Source: Alteromonadaceae bacterium | Lineage (GTDB): Bacteria > Pseudomonadota > Gammaproteobacteria > Enterobacterales > Alteromonadaceae | Direction of reading: 5' to 3' | NCBI GenBank assembly: GCA_013216015.1 | Contig: JABSOI010000048.1 | Span: 1-44,993 of the forward strand | Length of the DNA stretch: 44,993 nucleotides | In this document: positions 33,575 to 44,993 of the stretch, one piece after another | How the letters are laid out: every line of letters starts with the position of its first letter | How positions within the stretch are numbered: position 1 is the stretch's first letter | Notes under the pieces: model-generated | Told to the model about the DNA's origin: nothing | The model's database searches: none | What the model saw: only the letters and a program-made list of their open reading frames with translations | Made by a program: the position numbers and the translations under genes

Positions 33575-34379
33575 AACTGCTTTAGTAAATACAAAGCCAA
33601 ATAACACTAAGTTGAAAAGTGCTAAGCCACAAAGTACAAAGCCCAAAGGTGCTAAGCCGAAAGTTGCTAAGCCGAAAAATAAAGGGTCAAAAAACATCAA
33701 GCCCAAAAAGGTATTGCCTACTTTTGTCTATCCCATTGCCTATTGTATTGCTGGTGTTGATGAAGTGGGACGGGGACCACTGGTGGGTGATGTCGTAACC
33801 GCAGCTGTTATTTTAGATCCAGAACATCCTATTGAGGGTTTAATGGACTCTAAAAAGCTTTCTGATAAAAAACGTAATTTATTATCTATCGAAATAAAAC
33901 AGCATGCTATCGCATGGTCGATTGGCCGTGCGTCACCCGAAGAAATTGACACCCTAAATATTTTGCATGCCACCATGTTAGCAATGCAACGAGCTGTTCA
34001 AGGCTTAAGTATTGAGCCAGACTATGTTTTGGTTGATGGTAACCGTTGTCCTTCATTTCTTTCAAACACTCAGTCAACTAATGCAGCTAATGCAACTAAT
34101 GAAAATTTCGCTCAGAGCACGATTGATTGTCTGGCGGTGGTAAAAGGCGATGATCGCGTTTCAGAAATAAGTGCAGCTTCTATTTTGGCCAAGGTGGTTC
34201 GTGATGATGAAATGATCGCCTTAGATAAACTACATCCGGAATATGGTTTTGCTCAACATAAAGGTTATCCGACAAAAATTCATTTGGAAAAAATAATCGA
34301 GCATGGTGTTCTGGATTGCTATCGTCAAAGTTTTAAACCTGTTGCGAATGTGCTGGCGGCTAATAAGGTGAAACGTTAA
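33564..34379 (+). CDS. rnhB: Ribonuclease HII, with a Lys/Pro-rich N-terminal extension
   Basis: RNase HII nicks RNA-DNA hybrids and excises single ribonucleotides. The catalytic DEDD residues are evident: Asp-Glu in [16 protein letters not shown], Asp in [10 protein letters not shown], and Asp in [22 protein letters not shown]. From TTG 33564 it would be 271 residues with about 50 extra residues built of K-P-K, A-K-P-K and S-T-K-P near-repeats. An internal TTG at 33714 would give [18 protein letters not shown], aligning exactly with the E. coli start, but its ribosome site (AAAAAGG) is very close. A second insertion ([14 protein letters not shown], near 178) is also low-complexity. The stop overlaps the dnaE ATG by one base. 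Confidence 0.92.
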   Translation: MPNKTALVNTKPNNTKLKSAKPQSTKPKGAKPKVAKPKNKGSKNIKPKKVLPTFVYPIAYCIAGVDEVGRGPLVGDVVTAAVILDPEHPIEGLMDSKKLSDKKRNLLSIEIKQHAIAWSIGRASPEEIDTLNILHATMLAMQRAVQGLSIEPDYVLVDGNRCPSFLSNTQSTNAANATNENFAQSTIDCLAVVKGDDRVSEISAASILAKVVRDDEMIALDKLHPEYGFAQHKGYPTKIHLEKIIEHGVLDCYRQSFKPVANVLAANKVKR

Positions 34380-37300
34380 TGAGTGATCCTACTGCAGAGC
34401 AGGAAGCGTTAAACCAACCTCCATTAAACCAAGCTCATTTAAACCAAGACCCCAAGTTTGTTCACCTTCGCGTACACAGTGATTTTTCGATGTGTGATGG
34501 CTTGAAAAAGGTTAAACCTATCATCAGTAGAGCAGCTGATTTTGGCATGCCAGCAATTGCACTTACCGATCAAACTAACTTATGTGGTTTAGTCAAATAT
34601 TATCACGCGGCACATGGTGCGGGTATTAAAGCAATTATCGGTTGTGATTTTTGGGTTATCAGCGATGAACTGGAAGGTGAGCTGACACGGTTAGTTATTT
34701 TATCAACAAATAATGTCGGTTATAAAAATTTAACTGAATTAATTTCGAAGGCTTATTTACGTGGTCATGTTAAAGGTAAAGCGGTATTAGATAAACAATG
34801 GCTGGTAGAATATGGGCATGGGCTTATTTTACTTTCTGGCGCACGCGAAGGTGATATTGGACAGGCATTGCTCAAAGGTAATCAACAGCTGGCTCAAGAG
34901 ATGCTTTCTTTTTATCAACAAAATTTTGCCAACAATTATTACATTGAGCTAATTCGCACTGGCCGGGATAATGAAGAAAATTATTTACATTCTGCTGTAG
35001 CCTTTGCAGCAGAAAATCAACTGCCGGTGGTTGCCACTAATGAAGTGGTATTTTTATCTCCTGATGATTTTGAACCACATGAAATTCGTGTGGCCATTTA
35101 CGATGGTTTTACGCTGGACGATAAACGTAGGCCTAAACGCTATAGTACCGAGCAATATTTACGCAGTGAAGAGGAGATGTGTGAGTTATTTGCTGACATT
35201 CCGGAAGCACTTGCCAATTCAGTTGAAATTGCCAAACGCTGTAATGTCACGGTAACTCTTGGAGAATATGTTTTACCTGATTTCCCAACTGAAGGTCTGG
35301 ATATAAAGGATTTCCTGATTAAAGTATCTGAAGAAGGGTTAGAAGAACGACTCGATGAGTTATTTGACCGACAAGCGGATGACTTTGCCGAAATACGCAA
35401 AGGTTATGATGATCGCCTGGCGATTGAATTAGAAGTTGTTAACAACATGGGCTTCCCCGGTTATTTCTTGATCGTGATGGAGTTTATTCAATGGAGTAAA
35501 GATAATAATATTCCGGTGGGTCCCGGTCGGGGGTCAGGAGCGGGTTCTTTAGTTGCTTACGCACTGAAAATTACCGATATTGATCCGCTTAAATTTGATT
35601 TACTGTTCGAACGATTTTTAAACCCTGAACGTGTATCTATGCCAGATTTCGATATTGACTTTTGTATGGATAGGCGTGATGAAGTTATTGATCATGTTGC
35701 TCAACTTTACGGCCGTGATGCGGTATCGCAAATCATTACTTTTGGTACTATGGCGGCTAAAGCGGTTATTCGTGATGTTGGCCGGGTGTTAGGTCATCCG
35801 TACGGTTTTGTTGACCGTCTATCAAAATTAATTCCCGGTGATCCGGGTATGACGCTCGCAAAAGCGTTTGAAATGGAGCCGAAGCTACCTGAAATTTACG
35901 CTCAGGACACGGAAGTTAAAGAGTTGATTGATATGTGTCGTATTCTGGAAGGTACGACTCGTAATGCCGGTAAACATGCCGGTGGTGTAGTTATTTCTCC
36001 CACCACTATAACTGATTTTGCCCCTATTTATTGTGACGATGAAGGCAAAAATCCAGTTACTCAATTCGACAAGAATGATGTTGAAGACGCTGGTTTAGTT
36101 AAATTCGATTTTTTGGGACTTAGAACCTTAACGATATTGCAGTGGGCAATAGAAATGGCAGACGAAAAGCTGCTTAAAGAGGGAAAAGAACCGATTGTTA
36201 TCGCAGATATTCCCTTAGAAGACCCTGCAAGCTACAAAGTATTGTTGAGAGCTGAAACTACTGCAGTATTCCAATTGGAATCCAGCGGTATGAAATCTTT
36301 AATCGCCAAATTAAAACCTGATTGCTTTGAAGACATTATCGCTTTAGTGGCACTATTTAGACCCGGCCCTTTGCAATCGGGGATGGTTGATAACTTTATC
36401 GAACGTAAGCATGGCCGTGAAGCCGTAAGCTATCCTGATGAAACATGGCAGCACCTTGATTTAAAACCTATTCTTGAACCAACGTATGGTATTATTTTAT
36501 ATCAGGAACAGGTTATGCAAATAGCGCAGGTGCTTGCTGGTTATTCGCTAGGTGGTGCGGATATGCTGCGCCGTGCTATGGGTAAGAAAAAACCTGAAGA
36601 AATGGCGAAACAACGTGCCGGTTTTGAGCAAGGTGCCATTAATCGTGGTGTCGATGGCGAACTGGCGATGAAAATTTTCGATTTAGTTGAAAAATTTGCC
36701 GGTTATGGTTTTAATAAATCACATTCAGCCGCATACGCTTTAGTTTCTTATCAGACTTTGTGGATGAAAACCCATTTTCCTGCGCCGTTTATGGCGGCAG
36801 TTATGTCTGCGGATATGGATAACACTGAAAAAATTATTACCTTGGTTGATGAATGTGAAAACATGAAAATCAACTTACTGCCCCCGGATGTCAATGTTGG
36901 CCAATATAAATTCACCGTCAATGAAGATAATCAAATTGTTTATGGTATCGGTGCCATTAAAGGGGTGGGTGAAGGGCCAATTATCGCCCTTATTGAAGCA
37001 CGGCAAAGTGGCGGTCCTTTTAATGACTTATTTGATTTTTGTGCACGTTTAGATTTGAAGAAAACCAATAAACGTGTATTAGAAAAATTGATTAAAGCGG
37101 GAGCTCTGGATAAATTAGGTCCTCACCGTGCTGCTTTATTTGAAAGTTTACCAGAAGCGATAAAAGCGGCAGATCAGCATGCAAAAGCACAAGCGATAGG
37201 ACAAGATGATTTATTTGGTTTGATCAATGAAGAGCCACAAGATAATCGCCAGTCATTTAGAGAAGTGCCTAAATGGGCTGAGGAAGTGTGGCTTGATGGT

Positions 37301-37924
37301 GAAAAAGCAACTTTAGGTTTATACTTAACCGGACATCCTATTAATCGCTACCTTAAAGAAATAAAGCACTATTCATCTGGTCGCCTGGTTTCTTTACAAC
37401 CAACAAATAAAGATCATACTTCAACTGCTGTTGGTTTAGTTATTGGCGTACGGGTACTGGTAAATAAAAGAGGGCGTCGTTGGGCACTGGTAACACTCGA
37501 TGATAAAAGTGCCCGTATGGATATAAGATTGTTTCCGGATGACTATGATGCATTTCAGGAATTGTTAGTAAATGATGCAATTTTAGTCTGTAAAGGACAG
37601 GTCAGCTTTGATGATTACTCTGGTGGTATTACAATGACCGCCAGAGATATTATGAATATTGCACAAGCACGTGAAAATTATGTAAAATCACTTGATATTC
37701 AAATTAAAAAGGCAGTAATAAAGACTGACTTTTTTGAAACATTTACGCAAATAGTGTCACCATATAAAGATGGTACGTGCCCAATAAAAGTGTTCTACCA
37801 GCGTGCAGAAGCGCAGGCAACGCTTGAATTAGGGGTTCAGTGGCGAGTTACACCAGCAGATAGGCTATTACATGAATTAAAAATTCTGCTTGGTGATGAA
37901 AATGTCGTCCTGCAATTTAAGTAG
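34379..37924 (+). CDS. dnaE: DNA polymerase III alpha subunit
   Basis: The 1181-residue replicative polymerase (C-family). The N-terminal PHP domain ([13 protein letters not shown], about 28-290) precedes the palm, with catalytic Asp423 and Asp425 in PDFDIDF and [18 protein letters not shown] just before. The fingers and tau-binding regions follow, then the beta-clamp motif region (GQDDLFGLI near 940) and the OB fold (about 1000-1080). A 20-residue N-terminal extension with repeats of LNQ precedes the usual start. Its ATG overlaps the rnhB stop. Length is close to E. coli DnaE (1160). Confidence 0.98.
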   Translation: MSDPTAEQEALNQPPLNQAHLNQDPKFVHLRVHSDFSMCDGLKKVKPIISRAADFGMPAIALTDQTNLCGLVKYYHAAHGAGIKAIIGCDFWVISDELEGELTRLVILSTNNVGYKNLTELISKAYLRGHVKGKAVLDKQWLVEYGHGLILLSGAREGDIGQALLKGNQQLAQEMLSFYQQNFANNYYIELIRTGRDNEENYLHSAVAFAAENQLPVVATNEVVFLSPDDFEPHEIRVAIYDGFTLDDKRRPKRYSTEQYLRSEEEMCELFADIPEALANSVEIAKRCNVTVTLGEYVLPDFPTEGLDIKDFLIKVSEEGLEERLDELFDRQADDFAEIRKGYDDRLAIELEVVNNMGFPGYFLIVMEFIQWSKDNNIPVGPGRGSGAGSLVAYALKITDIDPLKFDLLFERFLNPERVSMPDFDIDFCMDRRDEVIDHVAQLYGRDAVSQIITFGTMAAKAVIRDVGRVLGHPYGFVDRLSKLIPGDPGMTLAKAFEMEPKLPEIYAQDTEVKELIDMCRILEGTTRNAGKHAGGVVISPTTITDFAPIYCDDEGKNPVTQFDKNDVEDAGLVKFDFLGLRTLTILQWAIEMADEKLLKEGKEPIVIADIPLEDPASYKVLLRAETTAVFQLESSGMKSLIAKLKPDCFEDIIALVALFRPGPLQSGMVDNFIERKHGREAVSYPDETWQHLDLKPILEPTYGIILYQEQVMQIAQVLAGYSLGGADMLRRAMGKKKPEEMAKQRAGFEQGAINRGVDGELAMKIFDLVEKFAGYGFNKSHSAAYALVSYQTLWMKTHFPAPFMAAVMSADMDNTEKIITLVDECENMKINLLPPDVNVGQYKFTVNEDNQIVYGIGAIKGVGEGPIIALIEARQSGGPFNDLFDFCARLDLKKTNKRVLEKLIKAGALDKLGPHRAALFESLPEAIKAADQHAKAQAIGQDDLFGLINEEPQDNRQSFREVPKWAEEVWLDGEKATLGLYLTGHPINRYLKEIKHYSSGRLVSLQPTNKDHTSTAVGLVIGVRVLVNKRGRRWALVTLDDKSARMDIRLFPDDYDAFQELLVNDAILVCKGQVSFDDYSGGITMTARDIMNIAQARENYVKSLDIQIKKAVIKTDFFETFTQIVSPYKDGTCPIKVFYQRAEAQATLELGVQWRVTPADRLLHELKILLGDENVVLQFK

Positions 37925-38022
37925 CGGTTGTTGGTTCTGATACTAACAGCCTCAAGTTTATGAACTTATTCAAATAACTTATGTAAGTAACTTATGTAAG
38001 AAAAACAGATTTAGGTATAAAT

Positions 38023-38979
38023 ATGTCATTTAATTTTTTAGATTTTGAACAACCCATCGCAGAACTTAATGCACAAATTGAAGAGTTGAAATTAGTAAAC
38101 CTCGGTCAGGATTTAGATCTTGATTTGGAAGAGCAAATTTCACAACTAAAAGAAAAAAATAAAGTCCAGACTCAAAAAATATACGCAAACCTGGATGCTT
38201 GGCAAACTGCGCGCGTGGCTCGTCATCCTCAACGCCCGTATACCTTAGATTATATACCTCGTATATTCACTGACTTTGATGAATTAGCGGGTGATCGTGC
38301 TTATGCTGACGATAGTGCAATTGTTGGTGGTACTGCGCGTTTAGATGGTAAGCCAGTAATGATTATTGGACATCAAAAAGGTCGTAATACGGCTGAGAAA
38401 GTTAAACGTAATTTTGCTATGCCTCGTCCTGAAGGTTATCGTAAAGCGTTGCGATTAATGGAAATGGCTGAGCGTTTTAATATGCCTATTATCACTTTTA
38501 TCGACACTCCAGGAGCCTATCCAGGCGTGGGTGCTGAAGAACGTGGTCAGAGTGAAGCGATTGCAAAAAATCTGAAAGTTATGGCTCGTTTAACTGTACC
38601 TATTGTTTGTACTGTTGTTGGTGAAGGTGGTTCTGGTGGCGCATTAGCTATTGGTGTCGGTGATCGCGTCAACATGCTGCAATATTCTATCTATTCAGTT
38701 ATTTCTCCTGAAGGTTGTGCGTCTATTTTATGGAAAACAGCTGAAAAAGCACCAGTGGCAGCCGAAGCTATGGGCATTACGGCTGACCGAATTAAAGAAC
38801 TGGATTTGATTAACAATATTATTGAAGAGCCATTAGGTGGTGCACATCGTGACGTTGATCAAATGGCAGCAATGTTAAAACAGGCAATAAAAACTGATTT
38901 AGCAGATCTTGAAGGTTTGTCTAAAGAAGAGTTAATTGAAAAACGTTATGACAGATTAATGTCTTTCGGTTACTGTTAA
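38023..38979 (+). CDS. accA: Acetyl-CoA carboxylase carboxyltransferase subunit alpha
   Basis: The 318-residue subunit that with AccD transfers CO2 from carboxybiotin to acetyl-CoA, making malonyl-CoA. Signatures: [17 protein letters not shown] coiled start, [47 protein letters not shown] and [15 protein letters not shown]. Length equals that of E. coli (319). The gene follows dnaE as in enteric bacteria. The 98-base gap has short GTAACTTATGTAAG near-repeats. A hairpin follows at 38994-39021. Confidence 0.98.
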   Translation: MSFNFLDFEQPIAELNAQIEELKLVNLGQDLDLDLEEQISQLKEKNKVQTQKIYANLDAWQTARVARHPQRPYTLDYIPRIFTDFDELAGDRAYADDSAIVGGTARLDGKPVMIIGHQKGRNTAEKVKRNFAMPRPEGYRKALRLMEMAERFNMPIITFIDTPGAYPGVGAEERGQSEAIAKNLKVMARLTVPIVCTVVGEGGSGGALAIGVGDRVNMLQYSIYSVISPEGCASILWKTAEKAPVAAEAMGITADRIKELDLINNIIEEPLGGAHRDVDQMAAMLKQAIKTDLADLEGLSKEELIEKRYDRLMSFGYC

Positions 38980-38993
38980 AAGTGTGTCGCCTC

Positions 38994-39021
38994 TTGAAGC
39001 TTGGACTTTGCTGAGCTTCAA
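38994..39021 (+). terminator. Hairpin after accA
   Basis: TTGAAGCT (38994-39001) and AGCTTCAA (39014-39021) form an 8-bp stem with a 12-base loop 15 bases after the accA stop. AACG, not T residues, follows, so it may only be a processing or partial stop signal. Confidence 0.4.
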
Positions 39022-39121
39022 AACGATGCCTTATTAATGGCCTTAGATAATGGCTCTTGACCATGGATTTTAATAATGGAATATTTTAGTTCAGGCATCA
39101 TTTTTTATACTGCTGTTAAGC

Positions 39122-40555
39122 ATGTTATTTATGTCACTAATTGAATCTACACTTTTAAATTTCTTTCAACAATATCCTCAATGTCCTATTGTGATCGCAT
39201 ATAGTGGTGGTGTTGACTCTCAAGTTTTACTTCACGCCTTAGCTTCTTTAAAACAACAACAAGCCATAAATAACGATGTTAGTGTTTGCCATGTAAATCA
39301 TGGATTGAGCAAGAACGCGAGAAAATGGCAGCAATTTGCCCATCAGCAATGTATGCAATTAAAGCTGCCTTTAGCTGTTTTTGAAGTTAATGTGCAGGCT
39401 AAACCACAGCAAAGTTTAGAAGCACTTGCTCGTGATGCTCGCTACCATGCCCTTAGAAGGTCATCTCCTGACAATGCGTTAATTGTTACAGGTCATCATA
39501 GTGACGATCAAAGTGAAACCTTCTTACTGGCACTTAAACGCGGCTCAGGTTTGAAAGGTTTATCTGCCATGGCGCAAGTGTCACAACTGAACCCTCAACA
39601 CTTAAATCAACTGCTGGTTCGTCCGTTACTTAAATTAACCAGAAAAGATATAACAGACTACGCAAAAAAGCATAACTTAACCTGGATTGAAGACGAGTCA
39701 AATCAAGATACCAGTTTTGATCGTAATTTTCTCCGCCATCAAATAATGCCGCTTTTGACTGAGCGTTGGCCAAGCATGTTAAGCACTATTTCCCGCAGTG
39801 CAGAACATTGTCGTGAAGGGCAGACGTTACTGACTGAATTAGCACAACAAGATTTAACCCTTTGCCAATTGTCACCTGATACCTTATCTGTTGTTGAATT
39901 ATTGATACTTTCGAAAGCGCGTTTTAATAATGTTGTACGTTATTTTTTACAATGTCAGCAATGCCTGATGCCAAGCTCTGAGCAACTGGAGCAGGTTCAT
40001 CAACAATTATTGGCCCAGGAAGATAAATCGCCAGCAGTGAAAGTGGGTGATCATTGGTTAAGACGTTTCAAAGAGGTTTTATACTTCACCCCTGATTTTA
40101 GCGATATTTCTTCATGGCAAACAGTCCTGAATGACAATTTAAGTGATGAGCAAACTGTTCAGTTACCTGATGGTTTAGGTGTACTGGATTTCGTTCAGGA
40201 ATCCTCAGGAGCCGGTTCATCAAAACATGGTCCGTCAAAACATGGTCAATCAAAACATAGCCCATCGAAACATTGCACCGTTTCCCATCATTACAAAATT
40301 TTAGCGCCGCAACAAAATGAAAAAATCTCAATTCGTTTTGCCCATGAAAATCCGACTTGCTTACCCGATTACCGACAGAAAAACAGGCCGTTGAAAAAGG
40401 TATTGCAGGAATTGGCTATTCCTCCCTGGCAACGAAAAAGGATCCCTTTTCTTTATTACAATGAGGTGTTGGTTGCAGCATTGGGACATTTTATTTGTCA
40501 GGAATATCTAGGGCAGGAAGAAAGTTCATTGATCAATGTTCATTGGATAAAGTAA
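39122..40555 (+). CDS. tilS: tRNA(Ile)-lysidine synthetase
   Basis: A 477-residue enzyme that converts C34 of the CAU anticodon tRNA-Ile to lysidine so it reads AUA. The PP-loop motif SGGVDS (28-33, in IAYSGGVDSQVLLHAL) and the CHVNHGL and GHHSDDQSETFLLALKRGSGLKGL motifs are intact. The C-terminal TilS domains follow, ending RPLKKVLQELAIPPWQRKR. An unusual 20-residue insertion of four S-K-H-x-x units (bases 40220-40279, four 15-bp repeats) lies in the C-terminal half. ATG 39122 is used; ATG 39131 is an alternative. The gene is about 45 residues longer than in E. coli. Confidence 0.95.
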   Translation: MLFMSLIESTLLNFFQQYPQCPIVIAYSGGVDSQVLLHALASLKQQQAINNDVSVCHVNHGLSKNARKWQQFAHQQCMQLKLPLAVFEVNVQAKPQQSLEALARDARYHALRRSSPDNALIVTGHHSDDQSETFLLALKRGSGLKGLSAMAQVSQLNPQHLNQLLVRPLLKLTRKDITDYAKKHNLTWIEDESNQDTSFDRNFLRHQIMPLLTERWPSMLSTISRSAEHCREGQTLLTELAQQDLTLCQLSPDTLSVVELLILSKARFNNVVRYFLQCQQCLMPSSEQLEQVHQQLLAQEDKSPAVKVGDHWLRRFKEVLYFTPDFSDISSWQTVLNDNLSDEQTVQLPDGLGVLDFVQESSGAGSSKHGPSKHGQSKHSPSKHCTVSHHYKILAPQQNEKISIRFAHENPTCLPDYRQKNRPLKKVLQELAIPPWQRKRIPFLYYNEVLVAALGHFICQEYLGQEESSLINVHWIK

Positions 40556-40571
40556 CGTTCCCTTATTGTTT

Positions 40572-40957
40572 TATACCAATGGGTATGGCTATGTCCCAGA
40601 TAAGTGTGTCTGTAAAAATTTAGAAACTCAGCAAACTCTTAGAAGGCCTCTTTTTTGTAGTTAGTGGATTTATCCACGGGTTACTTCAAGACGCACATAA
40701 ATGTGCTAATTTTGAGCTTGAAAAATAACAACTTAATGAGTCAGCAACAGTTGTAGGATGGGTTAGCCCACGGCGTAACCCATCATTGAACGGCAGCCAA
40801 CTAATTAATTACGCAGGTAAAATCTGTAGTTTGATGGGTTACGCCTACGGCTAACCCATCCTACCGAATAAATTATTGAATTGGTAAATAAAACAATGAA
40901 TTACTGACGCAGACACAGTTAACTGGGACATAGCCAATGGGTATAATACCAATTGGA
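40572..40957. mobile_element. Nested palindromic element after tilS
   Basis: The outer ends GGCTATGTCCCAG (40587-40599) and CTGGGACATAGCC (40923-40935) are exact inverses, flanked by CCAATGGGTAT boxes. Inside, a 33-base arm at 40753-40785 and its inverse at 40832-40864 match at 30 positions (ends GTAGGATGGGTTA / TAACCCATCCTAC). The GATGGGTTACGC type repeat is common across many proteobacteria, so this looks like one repeat inserted into another. There is no ORF of interest, and the 390 bases hold nothing else. Confidence 0.7.
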
Positions 40958-40971
40958 TTAATAAAATGGAT

Positions 40972-41021
40972 AAAAAAAGGGCTAGTAACCAAATATTTAT
41001 ACTAACATTTGGTACTAACCC
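40972..41021 (-). terminator. Intrinsic terminator of the PEP-CTERM gene
   Basis: On the minus strand GGGTTAGTACCAAAT pairs with ATTTGGTTACTAGCCC (with two small bulges), and seven T residues follow (40978-40972). It lies about 40 bases after the stop at 41063 and is one of the clearest terminators in the window. Confidence 0.85.
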
Positions 41022-41062
41022 AGTTATTAATAAAACATTATTTACTAATGTTTAATTTATCA

Positions 41063-41626
41063 CTATTTACTTAAGCGTCTTGTTCTAGATAATCCGAACA
41101 GAGCACCCAAAAATAGTAAAATTGATGCAGGCTCAGGAACACTTATGTTTGTGCCCCCATAAGATATATCGGTTATTTCATTGAAATTCGGGTCATAATA
41201 TGGCTGTGGGCCATTGAATCCCCATCCTTGAGCAACATCAATTCTTGAAAACCCTTCAGCAATAATACCAAAGGTGAGTGTTGCTATTTCAAATTCACCG
41301 GCAGTGATCACAGGATCAACACCGACAAGCGCTGAAAATAACCCATCATCCAAGTAACCGGAGCTTTGATCTACGTAATTAACATAATTGACAAAGTCAT
41401 ATAATGTTTCATTGAAACTAATGCCGATGAATTCGAACAAACTACTGTCCCAAGAGGCATAAAAACTTCCGGCTGCTAATCCCTCGTTAAAACCCGAGCC
41501 TTTAAGAGATACCGAAACTTCATTACCAACTCTTCCTGATTCTTCTAAATAAATCAAACCAGCATTGGCATTTATTGATAATAAAAGTATCAATGGTCCA
41601 ATTAAATTTATAAATCGTTTTTTCAT
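41063..41626 (-). CDS. PEP-CTERM surface protein with a cohesin-like domain
   Basis: A 187-residue exported protein. It has a signal peptide (1-22, ending NANA). The middle (about 23-155) is beta-rich with the order of cohesin modules: GNEVSVSLKGSGF, then FYASWDSSLFEFIGISF, a variable loop, GEFEIATLTFGIIAEGFSRIDV, and a closing strand. The C-terminus VPEPASILLFLGALFGL followed by RTRR is a canonical PEP-CTERM sorting tail. In known systems an exosortase removes this tail and the protein goes to the cell surface or biofilm matrix; no exosortase gene is in the window. AAGGAAAATT precedes the ATG. The next gene upstream on the same strand, 220 bases away, encodes a protease with a dockerin-like tail. 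Confidence 0.85.
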   Translation of the reverse strand: MKKRFINLIGPLILLLSINANAGLIYLEESGRVGNEVSVSLKGSGFNEGLAAGSFYASWDSSLFEFIGISFNETLYDFVNYVNYVDQSSGYLDDGLFSALVGVDPVITAGEFEIATLTFGIIAEGFSRIDVAQGWGFNGPQPYYDPNFNEITDISYGGTNISVPEPASILLFLGALFGLSRTRRLSK

Positions 41627-41846
41627 AATTTTCCTTATTTTTTTATATTTAATAATTAGTGAAAAAATTGTAACTATTCAGGTTGTGGATAAATAGTATT
41701 CTTACTTAGGATACGTCAAAGTCATAATGGATAATACTCTAAACCTATTGAGTTATATCGTTAAAACTCTGTGTTTCCTAATTGAATAAGAGCTTTTACT
41801 CACTTATCCACTTTTTCTATAAAACAGCTGAATAGTTACAAAAAAT

Positions 41847-44993
<3,147 letters not shown>

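Overview
The window looks like a chromosome segment of a marine gammaproteobacterium of the order Alteromonadales, probably near Colwellia or Thalassotalea. This rests on the AT-rich DNA, on protein sequences close to but distinct from the E. coli and Shewanella orthologues, on the gene order map/glnD/dapD - rpsB-tsf-pyrH-frr-uppS-cdsA-dxr-rseP-bamA-skp-lpxD-fabZ-lpxA-lpxB-rnhB-dnaE-accA-tilS, and on accessory secreted polymer-degrading enzymes and a PEP-CTERM protein. Genus is an inference.

Left accessory region (1-10.7 kb). A secreted modular GH5 glycanase (490-2211, minus) is followed by a 5-kb repeat-rich zone. This zone holds a REP-associated Y1 (RAYT-type) transposase, several 3'-co-terminal truncated copies of it, many GCCACCC-type palindromic repeats, a 5'-truncated gene with 27-residue tandem repeats, group II intron 5' fragments, a MITE, a ParDE toxin-antitoxin pair and a second antitoxin whose toxin is broken by a stop codon. 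Next is a two-gene tyrosinase / membrane protein unit resembling PpoB1-PpoB2 of Marinomonas. It is bracketed by 47-bp direct repeats, one of which is the 3' end of an arfA-like ribosome-rescue gene.

Core region (10.9-40.6 kb). rmuC converges on dapD-glnD-map and a DsbA-like gene, all on the minus strand. From rpsB onwards everything is on the plus strand: translation (rpsB, tsf, frr), UMP kinase (pyrH), undecaprenyl and phospholipid precursors (uppS, cdsA), isoprenoid synthesis (dxr), envelope stress protease (rseP), outer-membrane assembly (bamA, skp), lipid A synthesis (lpxD, fabZ, lpxA, lpxB), RNase HII, the DNA polymerase III alpha subunit, acetyl-CoA carboxylase alpha and tRNA-Ile lysidine synthetase. 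Clear terminators follow tsf, frr and skp, so the block is several transcription units. Short mobile repeats sit in rpsB-tsf, frr-uppS and skp-lpxD.

Right accessory region (40.6-45 kb). A nested palindromic element is followed by two minus-strand genes. One encodes a PEP-CTERM surface protein with a cohesin-like fold. The other encodes a secreted M4 metalloprotease that ends in a dockerin-like pair of calcium-binding repeats. The pairing suggests surface capture of the protease, which is the most interesting functional hypothesis in the window. The last 420 bases have no clear gene and end in hairpins resembling an IS200/IS605 terminus.
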